Assembly (NCBI GenBank): GCA_025354165.1 | Contig: JANXNI010000081.1 | Coordinates: 1-64,000, forward strand | Length of the DNA: 64,000 nt | Direction: 5' to 3' | Source of the DNA: Burkholderiales bacterium | Lineage (GTDB): Bacteria > Pseudomonadota > Gammaproteobacteria > Burkholderiales > Casimicrobiaceae | Part shown: one piece after another, positions 20,197 through 29,442 of the stretch | Layout: each line of letters begins with the position of its first letter | How positions within the stretch are numbered: position 1 is the stretch's first letter | Position numbers and translations under genes: made by a program | Notes under the pieces: generated by a model | The model's database searches: none | Told to the model about the DNA's origin: nothing | What the model saw: only the letters and a program-made list of their open reading frames with translations

Positions 20197-20952
20197 ATGC
20201 TTTGCAAACGCATCATCCCGTGCCTCGACATCAAAGACGGACGCGTCGTTAAAGGCGTGAATTTCGTTGGCCTTCGCGATGCCGGTGATCCGGTTGAAGT
20301 CGCGAAACGCTACAACGATCAGGGCGCAGACGAGCTTTGTTTTCTGGACATCACGGCGAGCGTTGAAGCGCGTGGTTTGCTTTACGAATTGATTGAACGC
20401 GTCGCGTCACAAGTGTTCATACCGCTCACCGTTGGCGGTGGCGTTAAAACGGCGGAAGACCTGCGGCCCCTGCTGAATGCGGGTGCGGACAAGGTGAGCA
20501 TCAATACGGCTGGTGTGAACCGACCGGAAATTTTCAACGAAGCGAGTCATTTTTACGGCGCGCAATGCGTGGTTGCGGCGATTGATGCGAAGCAAACACG
20601 GCCCGGTTTTTTTGAAGTCTTCATTCATGGTGGCCGCACGCCTACCGGTAAAAATGCGATTGAATGGGCGCGTGAAGTCGCTGATCGCGGTGCCGGAGAA
20701 ATTCTGCTCACCAGCATGGATCGCGACGGCGCGAAGATTGGGTTTGACCTTGAACTCACGCGCGCCATTGCTGATGCGGTGAGCATCCCAGTGATCGCTT
20801 CAGGCGGCGTTGGCAATCTTCAGCATCTTGTAGACGGCGTGGTCAAGGGCGGCGCAGATGCCGTGCTTGCGGCGAGCATTTTTCACTATGGCGAGCACAC
20901 GGTCGGTGAGGCGAAAGCGATGATGCGAGCGGCAGGGATTCGCGTTCGCTAG
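20197..20952 (+). CDS. hisF: Imidazole glycerol phosphate synthase, cyclase subunit
   Basis: HisF uses ammonia from HisH to make imidazole glycerol phosphate and AICAR. The 251-residue barrel begins [20 protein letters not shown] (Asp in LDIKDG) and has the second catalytic Asp in [20 protein letters not shown] and ASGGVGN bind phosphate. The frame is open upstream into hisA, but ATG 20197 is the family start. It is the last his gene here; hisI and hisE, which usually follow in relatives, are missing. Confidence 0.97.
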   Translation: MLCKRIIPCLDIKDGRVVKGVNFVGLRDAGDPVEVAKRYNDQGADELCFLDITASVEARGLLYELIERVASQVFIPLTVGGGVKTAEDLRPLLNAGADKVSINTAGVNRPEIFNEASHFYGAQCVVAAIDAKQTRPGFFEVFIHGGRTPTGKNAIEWAREVADRGAGEILLTSMDRDGAKIGFDLELTRAIADAVSIPVIASGGVGNLQHLVDGVVKGGADAVLAASIFHYGEHTVGEAKAMMRAAGIRVR

Positions 20953-20977
20953 GCGCGCTCGCGCTGTGACGTGGCCG

Positions 20978-21469
20978 TCATCGATTAATCAATAGCGCTG
21001 CGGCAAAAATACCGATCATCATAAACACGAGTACGAGCTTCACGACGGTACCGATGAGCAGGCCGAGCCACGTCGCAAAGCCGACTTTCGCGGCCTGACG
21101 CGTGTTTCGTTGCGCGATAAATTCACCGATGGCCGCACCGACGAACGGCATGAACAGGACGCCCAGAAGCCCCATGAAAATACCAGCGATAGTCCCGAGC
21201 GCCGCGCCCACCAGCGCCAGCTTGCTGGCGCCTACTTTTTTGGCGCCAAGAATCGTCGCAAAATAATCGGTGGCCCAGGCCACGACCGCGAGCGCGCCGA
21301 TGATTGCGACCACCCACCACTTCACGCGAGTGAAGTCGTCCATCCACGCGCCCATCACAACGCCCGCCAGCACCAGAATCGTTCCCGGTAACGCGGGTAG
21401 AACCGTGCCCGCGACGCCCGCCACTATCAGAAGCGCGACGACGATCCAGCCGAGAATATGTGTGTCCAT
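20978..21469 (-). CDS. DUF456 family small membrane protein
   Basis: The 163-residue hydrophobic protein has about four to five membrane helices with the DUF456 glycine-rich hairpin pattern (VAGTVLPALPGTILVLAG and GIFMGLLGVLFMPFVGAAIG). Function of the family is unknown. It is convergent with hisF (25-base gap), occupying the place where hisI/hisE would be expected. A TTG at 21496 could start it nine residues earlier; ATG 21469 is preferred. Confidence 0.85.
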   Translation of the reverse strand: MDTHILGWIVVALLIVAGVAGTVLPALPGTILVLAGVVMGAWMDDFTRVKWWVVAIIGALAVVAWATDYFATILGAKKVGASKLALVGAALGTIAGIFMGLLGVLFMPFVGAAIGEFIAQRNTRQAAKVGFATWLGLLIGTVVKLVLVFMMIGIFAAALLINR

Positions 21470-21581
21470 GTGCAGCGCTACGACCGTAGCGATCAACGAG
21501 TCAATCAGCCGTCGAGTTTAGTGCGCCGCCGAAACTGCGCGCTCAATTGCAGAGGCCGCTGCATCATGATCGTACGATATT

Positions 21582-21698
21582 TGGCTTTTCTGAGAAATCG
21601 CAGTTCGCGCTTGGGCGACAGGTCAAATTGATGTGATGTCGACTTTAAGCGAAATACGGCTGTATCCCATAATAGGAAGTGGTTTTAGCGAAAAGCTG
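21582..21698. repeat. Palindromic intergenic element, copy 3
   Basis: Begins TGGCTTTTCTGAGAAATC, centre GTCGAC (TCGA at 21639-21642), ends TTTTAGCGAAAAGCTG. It is 117 bp, one base off perfect symmetry. It lies in the 430-base divergent gap between the DUF456 gene and the Old Yellow Enzyme gene; nothing else recognisable is in that gap. Confidence 0.75.
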
Positions 21699-21899
21699 AA
21701 TGAGCGCCCTGCAGGCCACGCGATGCTCGCGATCAATCGTAACCCGCATTCGATGCGGTGTCGTTGGCCGATTCTCCTTGCCAGCGCGACTATCCATGCC
21801 GCACGGACTAAACATTCATTCTGCTGGCTCTTGATATGCCTTTGCCCGGCGCAAAGTCATACAGGCATTTGCAAGTTTTAGAACAACACACTCCTTCGC

Positions 21900-23006
21900 A
21901 TGAATTCCCAAGCCACCACCCTGTTTTCTCCCATCCGCATCGGTGCAATCGACGCCACCAACCGCATCTTCATGGCTCCGCTCACACGCTGCCGCTCCAC
22001 GCCGGGCACTGATGCGCCGAACGCGATGATCGCTGAGTATTACGGGCAGCGAGCGACCGCCGGCATCATCGTCAGCGAGGCGACTCAGGTGTTGCCAACC
22101 GGTAAGGGTTACGTCGGCACGCCCGGCATTTACAGCGCCGAGCAGGAAGCGGGCTGGAAGCTTGCGACCGCAGCCGTTCACGCCAAAGGCGGAAAAATCG
22201 TTGCGCAGCTTTGGCACGTCGGCGCGATCTCGCATCCCGACTTGCAGCCCGGCCATGTGTTGCCCGTGTCAGCGTCCACCGGCTACAACCCCGGCGGCAC
22301 GATTTACACGCAAAACGGCAAAGTGGATCGCGTCGCCGCGCGCGGACTCGAAACCGCTGAAGTGAAAGCTTATGTCGAGGCTTATCGTCATTCGGCAGAG
22401 GTGGCCAAACGCGCGGGCTTCGACGGTGTTGAGATTCACAGCGCCAACGGCTACCTGCTTGAGCAATTCATTCGCGATAGCTCAAACAAACGCACCGATG
22501 AATATGGCGGGGCAATCGAAAACCGCATTCGCTTCACGCTTGAAGTGGTCGATGCGGCGATCTCGGTGTGGGGCAAGGAGCGTGTCGGCATTCGCCTGTC
22601 ACCTGTCACCGCCTCGAATGGCGCCATGCCCGATAGCAACACGCAGGCGACGTACGGTGCGCTAATCGAGGCGCTCGCAAAACGTGGCATTGCGTTTGTA
22701 CATTTCATCGAAGGCAACACCGGCGGCGCGCGCGACTTCAAGGATTTTGATTTCGCGTGGGCCAAGAAGACGTTGTCCGCTGCCGGCGTTGCCTATGTCG
22801 GCAATAACAAATATGACCGCGCGATGGCGATTGATGCGGTTGCGCATGGTGCCGTTGATGCCGTCGCGTTCGGCGTGCCGTTTATCGCCAACCCGGACTT
22901 GCCGGAACGCTTGAAGCTTGACGTGCCGCTCAATGCAGCGAATCCGAAGACGTTCTACAGCGCGGGCCCAGAGGGCTACACCGACTATCCGACGCTTGCA
23001 ACGTAG
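21900..23006 (+). CDS. nemA: Old Yellow Enzyme family flavin oxidoreductase
   Basis: OYE-family enzymes reduce activated C=C bonds (enals, enones, nitro compounds) with FMN and NAD(P)H. The 368-residue barrel has NRIFMAPLTRCRSTPG at the FMN end, the substrate-binding His/Asn pair in GVEIHSANGYLLEQF, DEYGGAIENRIRF, and the C-terminal GVPFIANPDLPER. It is monocistronic between two palindromic repeat copies. The NemA name is by class only; the true substrate is unknown. Confidence 0.9.
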   Translation: MNSQATTLFSPIRIGAIDATNRIFMAPLTRCRSTPGTDAPNAMIAEYYGQRATAGIIVSEATQVLPTGKGYVGTPGIYSAEQEAGWKLATAAVHAKGGKIVAQLWHVGAISHPDLQPGHVLPVSASTGYNPGGTIYTQNGKVDRVAARGLETAEVKAYVEAYRHSAEVAKRAGFDGVEIHSANGYLLEQFIRDSSNKRTDEYGGAIENRIRFTLEVVDAAISVWGKERVGIRLSPVTASNGAMPDSNTQATYGALIEALAKRGIAFVHFIEGNTGGARDFKDFDFAWAKKTLSAAGVAYVGNNKYDRAMAIDAVAHGAVDAVAFGVPFIANPDLPERLKLDVPLNAANPKTFYSAGPEGYTDYPTLAT

Positions 23007-23083
23007 GTTGTTGCTGCGCGTGAAATGCGTTCTTGGGGAGTAAAGGGCATCTCAAAAGACTTTAGTAGCAGCACGCTGCAATA

Positions 23084-23200
23084 CAGCTTCTGAATGAAAC
23101 CGTTATCTGCATTGGGGCAATGGGTCGTTTCGCGGTAAATCGACTTTTGCACAAATCGCTTGCTGCCCCAATTGCAATAATGGATTGATGGCAATAGCGG
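23084..23200. repeat. Palindromic intergenic element, copy 4
   Basis: Begins CAGCTTCTGAATGAAACC, has TTGGGGCA about 30 bases in, centre AAATCGACTTT (TCGA 23140-23143), then the mirrored TGCCCCAATTG block. The right tip (AATAGCGG) is worn compared with AAAAGCTG. It is in the 324-base gap ahead of the dockerin/head-repeat protein. Confidence 0.7.
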
Positions 23201-23330
23201 TATATCTTGCCTGGCGCAAGCGCATATCGGAACGCGCGGTCATATCGCACAGGTTGTTCGATAATTGCTGAATAAAATCGCGCGCCAGCTCTCCCATATT
23301 GGCGTCGCAGCCAATTGCAGAGGAATCTTC

Positions 23331-24707
23331 ATGCTTGTTTCGCGCGCATCCATCGGCGTCTTCACAGTTGCGTCCAGCCTGTCCATGATAAGTTTTGCGG
23401 CGACCTGCCCATTCGACACCGGTGGCTCCGATGCGCTAAATGATGGCGTGGTGCTCACGCGCTACGCGTTGGGCCTCACCGGCACCCCGCTCGTTGCGAG
23501 CACCCGCTACGCCAGTCTCGACCCGTTACAGGTCAAAGCCAATATCGAATGCGTCGGATGCGCGCTCGACGTCAACGGCGACGGTCAGATTGACAGTGTC
23601 GACGCCACCGTCATTGCCCGTCACCTCGCCGGTTTTCAGGGCGCTTCGCTCACAGCCGGTCTGGCGCTCGGTGTCGGCACACGAAACACCCCAGCGTCAG
23701 TGACGAGTTTTCTGGCGAATGGCTGTGCAGTGGGCGGCGCTATTAATGCGTTCGTGCAAAACGGCAACGCATTTGGCGCGCCCGCCGTGCTCGGTGTGAC
23801 TGATGGTCAGCCGCTCGCCGTAACCACGGGCGTTGGCAACGGCATGCGCATCAGTGCAGCCATTGTGTCTGGCTCTTATCAGACCATCAACACCATTAAC
23901 GGCTCCAGCGCCAACACGGTCAGTGCCAGCGCCTTCGGGGCCACCATCGCGGGCGGCGGCGCGATGTTTGACGGCTCGCCCAACGCCAATTTGGTCACCG
24001 CGAGCTTTGGCTCTGTGGGCGGTGGCTTGCAGAACGTGGCAGGATCGTTCGCCAGCGTGGCGGGCGGTTCTGGCAACGCAGCCTCGTCAACAGGGGCGGC
24101 TGTCGGTGGTGGCGTGTCGAACGCTGCCACTGCACGTTATTCAACGGTTTCTGGCGGCGTCGTGAATCAAGCTGTCGCTGATAACGCCAGCGTTTCCGGT
24201 GGCGCGTTCAATCAGGCTACCGCCCGGTCCAGCACCATCACGGGAGGCACCTACGGGATAGCTACTTTTTACGGACAGCAAGCTCACGCAGCAGGCGCGT
24301 TCAATGCCGCGCAAGGCTCCGCGCAAGCCAGTGAATACGTGCTTCGCACCCGAACCAGCGAAAACACCACTACCGAACTGTTTCTCGATGGCAGCTTTCA
24401 GAGCATCGTTTTCGCCGACGAACGCATTGCTGCTTTTGACGTGCAGCTAGTCGCCAAAGACGAGCGCACCAACGCGGCCATTACGGGCTTCTACACTTTT
24501 CGCTGTGTGTACGGTCATAACGTGACGCAGGGTGCGTTCATCCGCCCCTCGGGCTGTAACAAGACCCCGATCCAAACAGACGAACCATTGTGGGACGCCA
24601 ATGTTAGTGTCGGTGCTTCCGGCCAATTTGCGATTAGCGTCAATGGAGTTGCCGGGCAAAATGTGCGTTGGGTCGCAACGATCCGCGCGACGGAAGTTTC
24701 CAACTAG
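23331..24707 (+). CDS. Secreted dockerin plus YadA-head-repeat surface protein
   Basis: The 458-residue protein has a signal peptide (about 1-24), a dockerin-like module at about 26-105 with one good calcium loop (DVNGDGQIDSVD, from residue 80) and a poorer first one, a beta-rich region, six 15-residue repeats at about 226-315 with the pattern SV-x-GG-x-x-N-x-A, and a C-terminal beta domain with two Cys. The repeats resemble YadA-type head motifs, but no membrane anchor follows. ATG 23331 with AGAGGAA upstream is the start. Likely exported and surface-attached or released; function unknown. Confidence 0.75.
   Translation: MLVSRASIGVFTVASSLSMISFAATCPFDTGGSDALNDGVVLTRYALGLTGTPLVASTRYASLDPLQVKANIECVGCALDVNGDGQIDSVDATVIARHLAGFQGASLTAGLALGVGTRNTPASVTSFLANGCAVGGAINAFVQNGNAFGAPAVLGVTDGQPLAVTTGVGNGMRISAAIVSGSYQTINTINGSSANTVSASAFGATIAGGGAMFDGSPNANLVTASFGSVGGGLQNVAGSFASVAGGSGNAASSTGAAVGGGVSNAATARYSTVSGGVVNQAVADNASVSGGAFNQATARSSTITGGTYGIATFYGQQAHAAGAFNAAQGSAQASEYVLRTRTSENTTTELFLDGSFQSIVFADERIAAFDVQLVAKDERTNAAITGFYTFRCVYGHNVTQGAFIRPSGCNKTPIQTDEPLWDANVSVGASGQFAISVNGVAGQNVRWVATIRATEVSN
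24006..24275 (+). repeat. Six tandem 15-residue head-type repeats (in-frame)
   Basis: Within the secreted protein, six units of 45 bases encode x-SV-x-GG-x-x-N-x-A-x4 (for example ASVSGGAFNQATARS). The DNA differs between units, so the repeat is old and kept at the protein level. Confidence 0.8.
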
Positions 24708-24712
24708 GGGCG

Positions 24713-25450
24713 TCAGCCCACACTAATATAGCCACCGTCCACCGGCAGGATGCTGCCCGTGACGTAGCGAGCGGCGTCCGAGCACAGGAACATGATCGGG
24801 TCGGCGATTTCTGAGGTTTCCGCCCAGCGGTTCATCGGAATGCGGCCCATGATCTGCGCGTTGCGCTCAGGGTTTTCGCGGGCACCGCGCGAAAGTTCCG
24901 TGATCACCCAGCCGGGCGCGACCGCGTTCACGCGAATGCCGTCGGGCGCATAGGCGCAGCCCAGCGACATCACGAGGTTTTTCACACCGCCTTTCGACGC
25001 CGAATACGCGGGTTGCACCGGCCCGCCGAAAAAGCTCATCACTGAGCCGATGAAGACAATCGCGCCTTTAGACTTGGCAAGAAGCGGACGCGCCGCGGTG
25101 GACACGCGCATGCCACCGTTCAAATTGACGTCGATTACTTCGGCAAATGTTGCCGGATCGTGCTCCGCCGCGCGGCGGATGATGCCCGCCGAGTTCACCA
25201 CAAAATCGAGTTGATTGAGCGAGCCGATCAGCTGCTTCACCGCCTCGTCATCGCGCACGTTCAACGCTTCAATGCGAATATTTGCGAAGTCGGGATTGAC
25301 CTTCGCGGCCATTATTTCCTGCTCAGTCACGCCGCACGCGATCACGCTCGCCCCCGCGCGCTTGAAGGCAAGCGAAGCTGCCGCGCCGATGCCAGAAACG
25401 CCGCCCGTGACGAGCGCGACCTTGTTTGTGAAGTCGAAAGTTGTATTCAT
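24713..25450 (-). CDS. SDR-family NAD(P)-dependent oxidoreductase
   Basis: A 245-residue short-chain dehydrogenase: cofactor motif VTGGVSGIG, NSAG variant of the NNAG motif, catalytic Ser in FIGSVMSFFGG, and YSASK for the Tyr/Lys pair. The C-terminal SDAARYVTGSILPVDGGY is typical of FabG-like SDRs. Substrate unknown. It ends five bases from the convergent surface-protein gene and lies downstream of ettA on the same strand. Confidence 0.92.
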   Translation of the reverse strand: MNTTFDFTNKVALVTGGVSGIGAAASLAFKRAGASVIACGVTEQEIMAAKVNPDFANIRIEALNVRDDEAVKQLIGSLNQLDFVVNSAGIIRRAAEHDPATFAEVIDVNLNGGMRVSTAARPLLAKSKGAIVFIGSVMSFFGGPVQPAYSASKGGVKNLVMSLGCAYAPDGIRVNAVAPGWVITELSRGARENPERNAQIMGRIPMNRWAETSEIADPIMFLCSDAARYVTGSILPVDGGYISVG

Positions 25451-25536
25451 CGTGTCAATCTATCGTTGAAACGCGCAACGCGCGAAGCTTAAAGAGAAAG
25501 TCCGTCCGCTGCTCTGCCATTCCGTTACGGCCGAAC

Positions 25537-27198
25537 TTACTTCAATCCCTTAAACCTAACCCGCTTGGGCCGCGCGCCTTCTTCACCGAGTCGATGCACT
25601 TTATCGGCTTCGTACTCATGGAAGTTGCCGTTGAAGAACGTCCATTGGCTGTCGCCTTCGCATGCGAGGATGTGGGTGCAAATCTTGTCGAGGAACCAGC
25701 GATCATGCGAGATGACCAGCGCGGTGCCGGCGAATTCGAGCAGCGCATCTTCCAGCGCACGCAATGTTTCGACGTCGAGATCATTGGACGGTTCGTCGAG
25801 CAAAAGCACGTTCGCGCCCTTGAGCAGCGTCTTCGCCAGATGCAAGCGCCCGCGCTCACCGCCGGACAAATTGCCGACCAGTTTTTGCTGATCCGCACCT
25901 TTAAAGTTGAAGCGGCCGATGTAGGCGCGGCTCTGCATTTCGAAGCGGCCGACTTGCAGAATATCCGCGCCGCCGGAGACGTCTTGCCAGACGGTTTTGT
26001 CGTTGGTGAGGCTTTCGCGGGATTGGTCGACGAAGGACATCTGCACGGTTTGGCCGATGACGACTTCGCCTTTGTCCGGCGTTTCGACGCCCTGAATCAT
26101 TTTGAAGATCGTTGATTTACCGGCACCGTTCGGGCCGATGATGCCAACGATTGCGCCGGGTGGAATGGCGAACGACAAGTCGTCGATCAGCATGCGGTCC
26201 CCGAAGCTCTTGCTGACGTTTTTGAACTCGATGACCTGATTACCCAAACGCTCCGCCACTGGGATGAAAATCTCGTTGGTTTCGTTCCTCGTCTGATATT
26301 CGTGGCTCGACAATTCTTCAAATCGTGTGAGGCGCGCCTTGCTCTTGGCCTGACGGCCCTTCGGGTTCTGGCGAACCCATTCGAGCTCTTTCTTCAACGC
26401 TTTCTGGCGGGCAGATTCGCTCGATTCTTCTTTCTTCAGGCGGTCGCCCTTTTGCTCAAGCCACGAGCTGTAATTGCCCTTGTACGGAATGCCCTGTCCG
26501 CGATCTAGTTCGAGAATCCATTCGGCCGCGTTGTCCAGGAAGTAGCGATCATGGGTAACGGCGACCACGGTGCCCGCATAGCGCGACAAAAATTGCTCCA
26601 GCCATTCCACGCTCTCGGCGTCCAGGTGGTTGGTCGGTTCGTCAAGCAACAGCATGTCCGGCTTCGATAACAACAGGCGACAGAGCGCGACGCGGCGCTT
26701 CTCACCACCGGATAAATGACCCACTTTTGCGTCCCACGGCGGCAGACGTAGTGCGTCGGCTGCGACTTCAAGCTGAGCTTCGGTGTTGTGGCCGTCGCCC
26801 GATGCGATGATGGCTTCCAGTTCGGCCTGCTCTTTCGCGAGCGCATCGAAATCGGCATCTTCCTCACCATACGCGGCATACACCTCATCAAGCCGCGCTT
26901 GAGCTGCCTTGACGCCGCCGAGCCCTTCTTCCACCACTTCGCGAACGGTTTTATCGCCGTCAACCAGCGGCTCCTGCGGCAGATAACCGACCTTGGTGCC
27001 GGGATTCGGGCGCGCCTCGCCGGTGAAATCCTTGTCGACACCCGCCATGATTTTGAGCACGGTGGATTTGCCCGCGCCGTTCATGCCCAGAAGCCCAATC
27101 TTTGCTCCGGGGAAGAACGAAAGCGTGATGTCTTTGATGATCTGGCGTTTCGGCGGAACAATTTTGCTCACGCCGTTCATGGTGTAGATGTATTGCAT
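25537..27198 (-). CDS. ettA: Energy-dependent translational throttle protein EttA
   Basis: EttA is an ABC-F ATPase that binds the ribosomal E site and gates entry into elongation according to ATP/ADP. The 553-residue protein has two ABC modules: Walker A GMNGAGKST and GPNGAGKST, signatures LSGGEKRR and LSGGERGR, Walker B MLLLDEPTNHLD and VLLLDEPSNDLD. The linker with charged helices between them and the N-terminal MQYIYTMNGVSKIVPP are EttA-specific. It has no membrane segment. Possible co-transcription with the upstream PAS-GGDEF-EAL gene (55-base gap). Confidence 0.97.
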   Translation of the reverse strand: MQYIYTMNGVSKIVPPKRQIIKDITLSFFPGAKIGLLGMNGAGKSTVLKIMAGVDKDFTGEARPNPGTKVGYLPQEPLVDGDKTVREVVEEGLGGVKAAQARLDEVYAAYGEEDADFDALAKEQAELEAIIASGDGHNTEAQLEVAADALRLPPWDAKVGHLSGGEKRRVALCRLLLSKPDMLLLDEPTNHLDAESVEWLEQFLSRYAGTVVAVTHDRYFLDNAAEWILELDRGQGIPYKGNYSSWLEQKGDRLKKEESSESARQKALKKELEWVRQNPKGRQAKSKARLTRFEELSSHEYQTRNETNEIFIPVAERLGNQVIEFKNVSKSFGDRMLIDDLSFAIPPGAIVGIIGPNGAGKSTIFKMIQGVETPDKGEVVIGQTVQMSFVDQSRESLTNDKTVWQDVSGGADILQVGRFEMQSRAYIGRFNFKGADQQKLVGNLSGGERGRLHLAKTLLKGANVLLLDEPSNDLDVETLRALEDALLEFAGTALVISHDRWFLDKICTHILACEGDSQWTFFNGNFHEYEADKVHRLGEEGARPKRVRFKGLK

Positions 27199-27253
27199 AT
27201 CTGGGGCAGGCCTGCGATGAAAGGTGAGGCGATTTTTTCGCCTTAACCCATAA

Positions 27254-29338
27254 TTATCTCAGGCCAGTCCATTCAGGCGAGATGCGCGCGCCTCCGGTGG
27301 TAAGTCGCGTTTCGATTTCAGCGGGCGACATCGGGCGCTCAAACAAAAATCCCTGCCCGTAAATGACGCCTTCGGCGATCAAGAACTCCGCCTGCTCGCT
27401 GGTTTCGATGCCCTCGGCGATGACGTGAATCCCAAGGCTCTTCGCCAGCGTCGACAGCGCCCGAACTATCGCCACGTCCACCCGCCGGTGCGGCACGCCT
27501 TGTATAAAGCTGCGATCCAGTTTCACCAGATCAATGCGCAGGCGTTTGAGATAGGCAAGCGACGAATAACCCGCGCCCAGATCGTCGAGTACGACGCGTA
27601 CACCGAGCGCCCGAAGCCCGTTGACGGTGGTCACGCTGGCGACGTCAGCGTCGACCAGTACGCTCTCTGTCAGTTCGACGAACAATCGCTGCGCGGGCAA
27701 GCCGTGGTTTTTTAGCTGTGTGGCGATGAAGTCGACGAAATCTACTTCGCGCAACTGATGCGCAGAAACATTGATCGTCAGTCGAAGCGGCGCGCTAAAT
27801 TGCCGCGACCACTGCCCCGCCTGCGCAATCGCCTGCGTGGCGATAGCTCGCCCCACGCGTCCGATCAGCCCTTGTTCCTCTGCGGTCGCAATAAATTGTT
27901 CTGGCATCAGGAGCCCACGCGTGGGGTGCTGCCAGCGCGCCAGCGCCTCGACCCCGCGCCAGAGCCCCGCCGGCATCTCAATAATGGGCTGATAGACGGT
28001 GAACAATTCATCCCGATCCACTGCCATGCGCAGGTCGGTGGCAACCATCAACTGGTGCCGCGCCTTTTCTGCTAGTGCTGGTGCAAATCGTTCGGCGCTG
28101 CTCGCACCTTTGCTCTTTGCCGAAAACATCGCCAGATCGGCGTGCACCAAAAGCTCGTTGAAGCTCTGCGCGTCATCGGGAGATAGCGCGATACCGATGC
28201 TCGCACCGAGGTCAAAACTCATGCCCAGAATGAGCAATGGATCCACGAACGCAGAGAGCAATTGCGACGCTTTGAGCACGGCATCGCCATCGCCATGAAC
28301 AGGCATCATCAGACCAAATTCATCGCCTCCCAAACGCGCCAGAATGTCCTCGGGCCTCACGACGGTTCGCAGCCGTCGCGCGACCTCCCGCAGCACCGCG
28401 TCGCCGACCCGGTGACCGTGCGCGTCATTAACCAGCTTGAAGCGATTTAAATCGATAAACAGCATCGCAAATCGTTGCGCAGCGGCAGTGCCATTGGTCA
28501 GCCGCGCCTCGCACAACTGCTCGAAATGCATGCGATTATTGAGCCCGGTTAGTGCATCAGTTTTCGCCAGGTCTTTCAGCCGTGCCTGATCATGCATGCG
28601 CTGTGTGACGTCGCGCAAGTTCATCACGATGCCGCCGACTGCGGGGTCGTCCGAGCAGTCGTTAGCGAACGTACCAATAAAGCGATACGAGCCGTCGCTG
28701 TGACGATGGCGGGCGATACTTTCACGACCAGTGTTCATGCGCTGCGTCACGTTGTAGAGCTCGGCGCGATGCTCGGCGACATCGTCCTCATGTATGCCGT
28801 CGAAAAGATTGGTGCCGGTCAATGCCTCGGGCGTCACGCCTAACAGTGGCCAGACGCCGGCGCTCGCATACAGCACGCGGCCATCGATCCCGACAATCGT
28901 GGTGGCCACGAGCGCTCGTTCGGTCAGCGCACGGAAGCGTCGCTCACTATCGCGTAAAAGCGCTTCCGTGCGTAACCGGTCAGTGATGTCCTCAACCGTG
29001 CCTTCCAGCATCACGATCTCGCCGTGCCCATTGCGCAGCACATGCGCGGTTTCCGAGACCCAGATGCGTTTGCGTGTCTTGTGCTGGTACACCTCGGAGA
29101 TGAAATTGGTGACGTAGCCGTTGGTTTGCATTTGCGTGAGAAATACATCGCGGCGCCCCGGGTCAACGTACCACTGGCTCAGATCGTCGATCGCCGCCAA
29201 TGCATCCACCTCGCTGTCATAGCCGTTGAGCCGGGCCAAAGCAAGGTTAGTGCGCACCTGATGACCATCAACGGTCGATCGGTATGCGCCGATCAAGAGC
29301 AGATCGAAGAGGCTGTCAGTGGCGGGATAGGTGGGCAT
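27254..29338 (-). CDS. PAS-PAS-GGDEF-EAL c-di-GMP protein
   Basis: A soluble 694-residue protein with two PAS domains (about 10-125 and 130-250), a diguanylate cyclase domain (intact GGDEF at 337-341) and a phosphodiesterase domain (EAL at 464-466, with LDDLGAGYSSLAYLKRL and DLVKLDRSFI). An inhibitory site RPED lies exactly five residues before GGDEF. Both catalytic signatures are intact, so the net direction cannot be told from sequence. No membrane segment is seen; the PAS domains probably sense a cytoplasmic signal. ATG 29338 is preferred over a TTG one codon earlier. Confidence 0.95.
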   Translation of the reverse strand: MPTYPATDSLFDLLLIGAYRSTVDGHQVRTNLALARLNGYDSEVDALAAIDDLSQWYVDPGRRDVFLTQMQTNGYVTNFISEVYQHKTRKRIWVSETAHVLRNGHGEIVMLEGTVEDITDRLRTEALLRDSERRFRALTERALVATTIVGIDGRVLYASAGVWPLLGVTPEALTGTNLFDGIHEDDVAEHRAELYNVTQRMNTGRESIARHRHSDGSYRFIGTFANDCSDDPAVGGIVMNLRDVTQRMHDQARLKDLAKTDALTGLNNRMHFEQLCEARLTNGTAAAQRFAMLFIDLNRFKLVNDAHGHRVGDAVLREVARRLRTVVRPEDILARLGGDEFGLMMPVHGDGDAVLKASQLLSAFVDPLLILGMSFDLGASIGIALSPDDAQSFNELLVHADLAMFSAKSKGASSAERFAPALAEKARHQLMVATDLRMAVDRDELFTVYQPIIEMPAGLWRGVEALARWQHPTRGLLMPEQFIATAEEQGLIGRVGRAIATQAIAQAGQWSRQFSAPLRLTINVSAHQLREVDFVDFIATQLKNHGLPAQRLFVELTESVLVDADVASVTTVNGLRALGVRVVLDDLGAGYSSLAYLKRLRIDLVKLDRSFIQGVPHRRVDVAIVRALSTLAKSLGIHVIAEGIETSEQAEFLIAEGVIYGQGFLFERPMSPAEIETRLTTGGARISPEWTGLR

Positions 29339-29442
29339 CAATCAGCGAAGGTGCGAGCGGCTTTCAGCCTGTGCGATCAGCCCGAGCGGTTACGATGCAC
29401 GATCATAACCAGTTTTCTGCACCATTAACCCGATCCGTCGTC

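Noticed and set aside
21633-21881. 82-codon open frame in the gap before nemA
   Set aside because: It starts inside palindromic repeat copy 3 and has no ribosome-binding site or family resemblance.
27227-27243. AGGCGA/TCGCCT hairpin after the c-di-GMP gene as a terminator
   Set aside because: The T-run is in the loop rather than after the stem; too weak to call.
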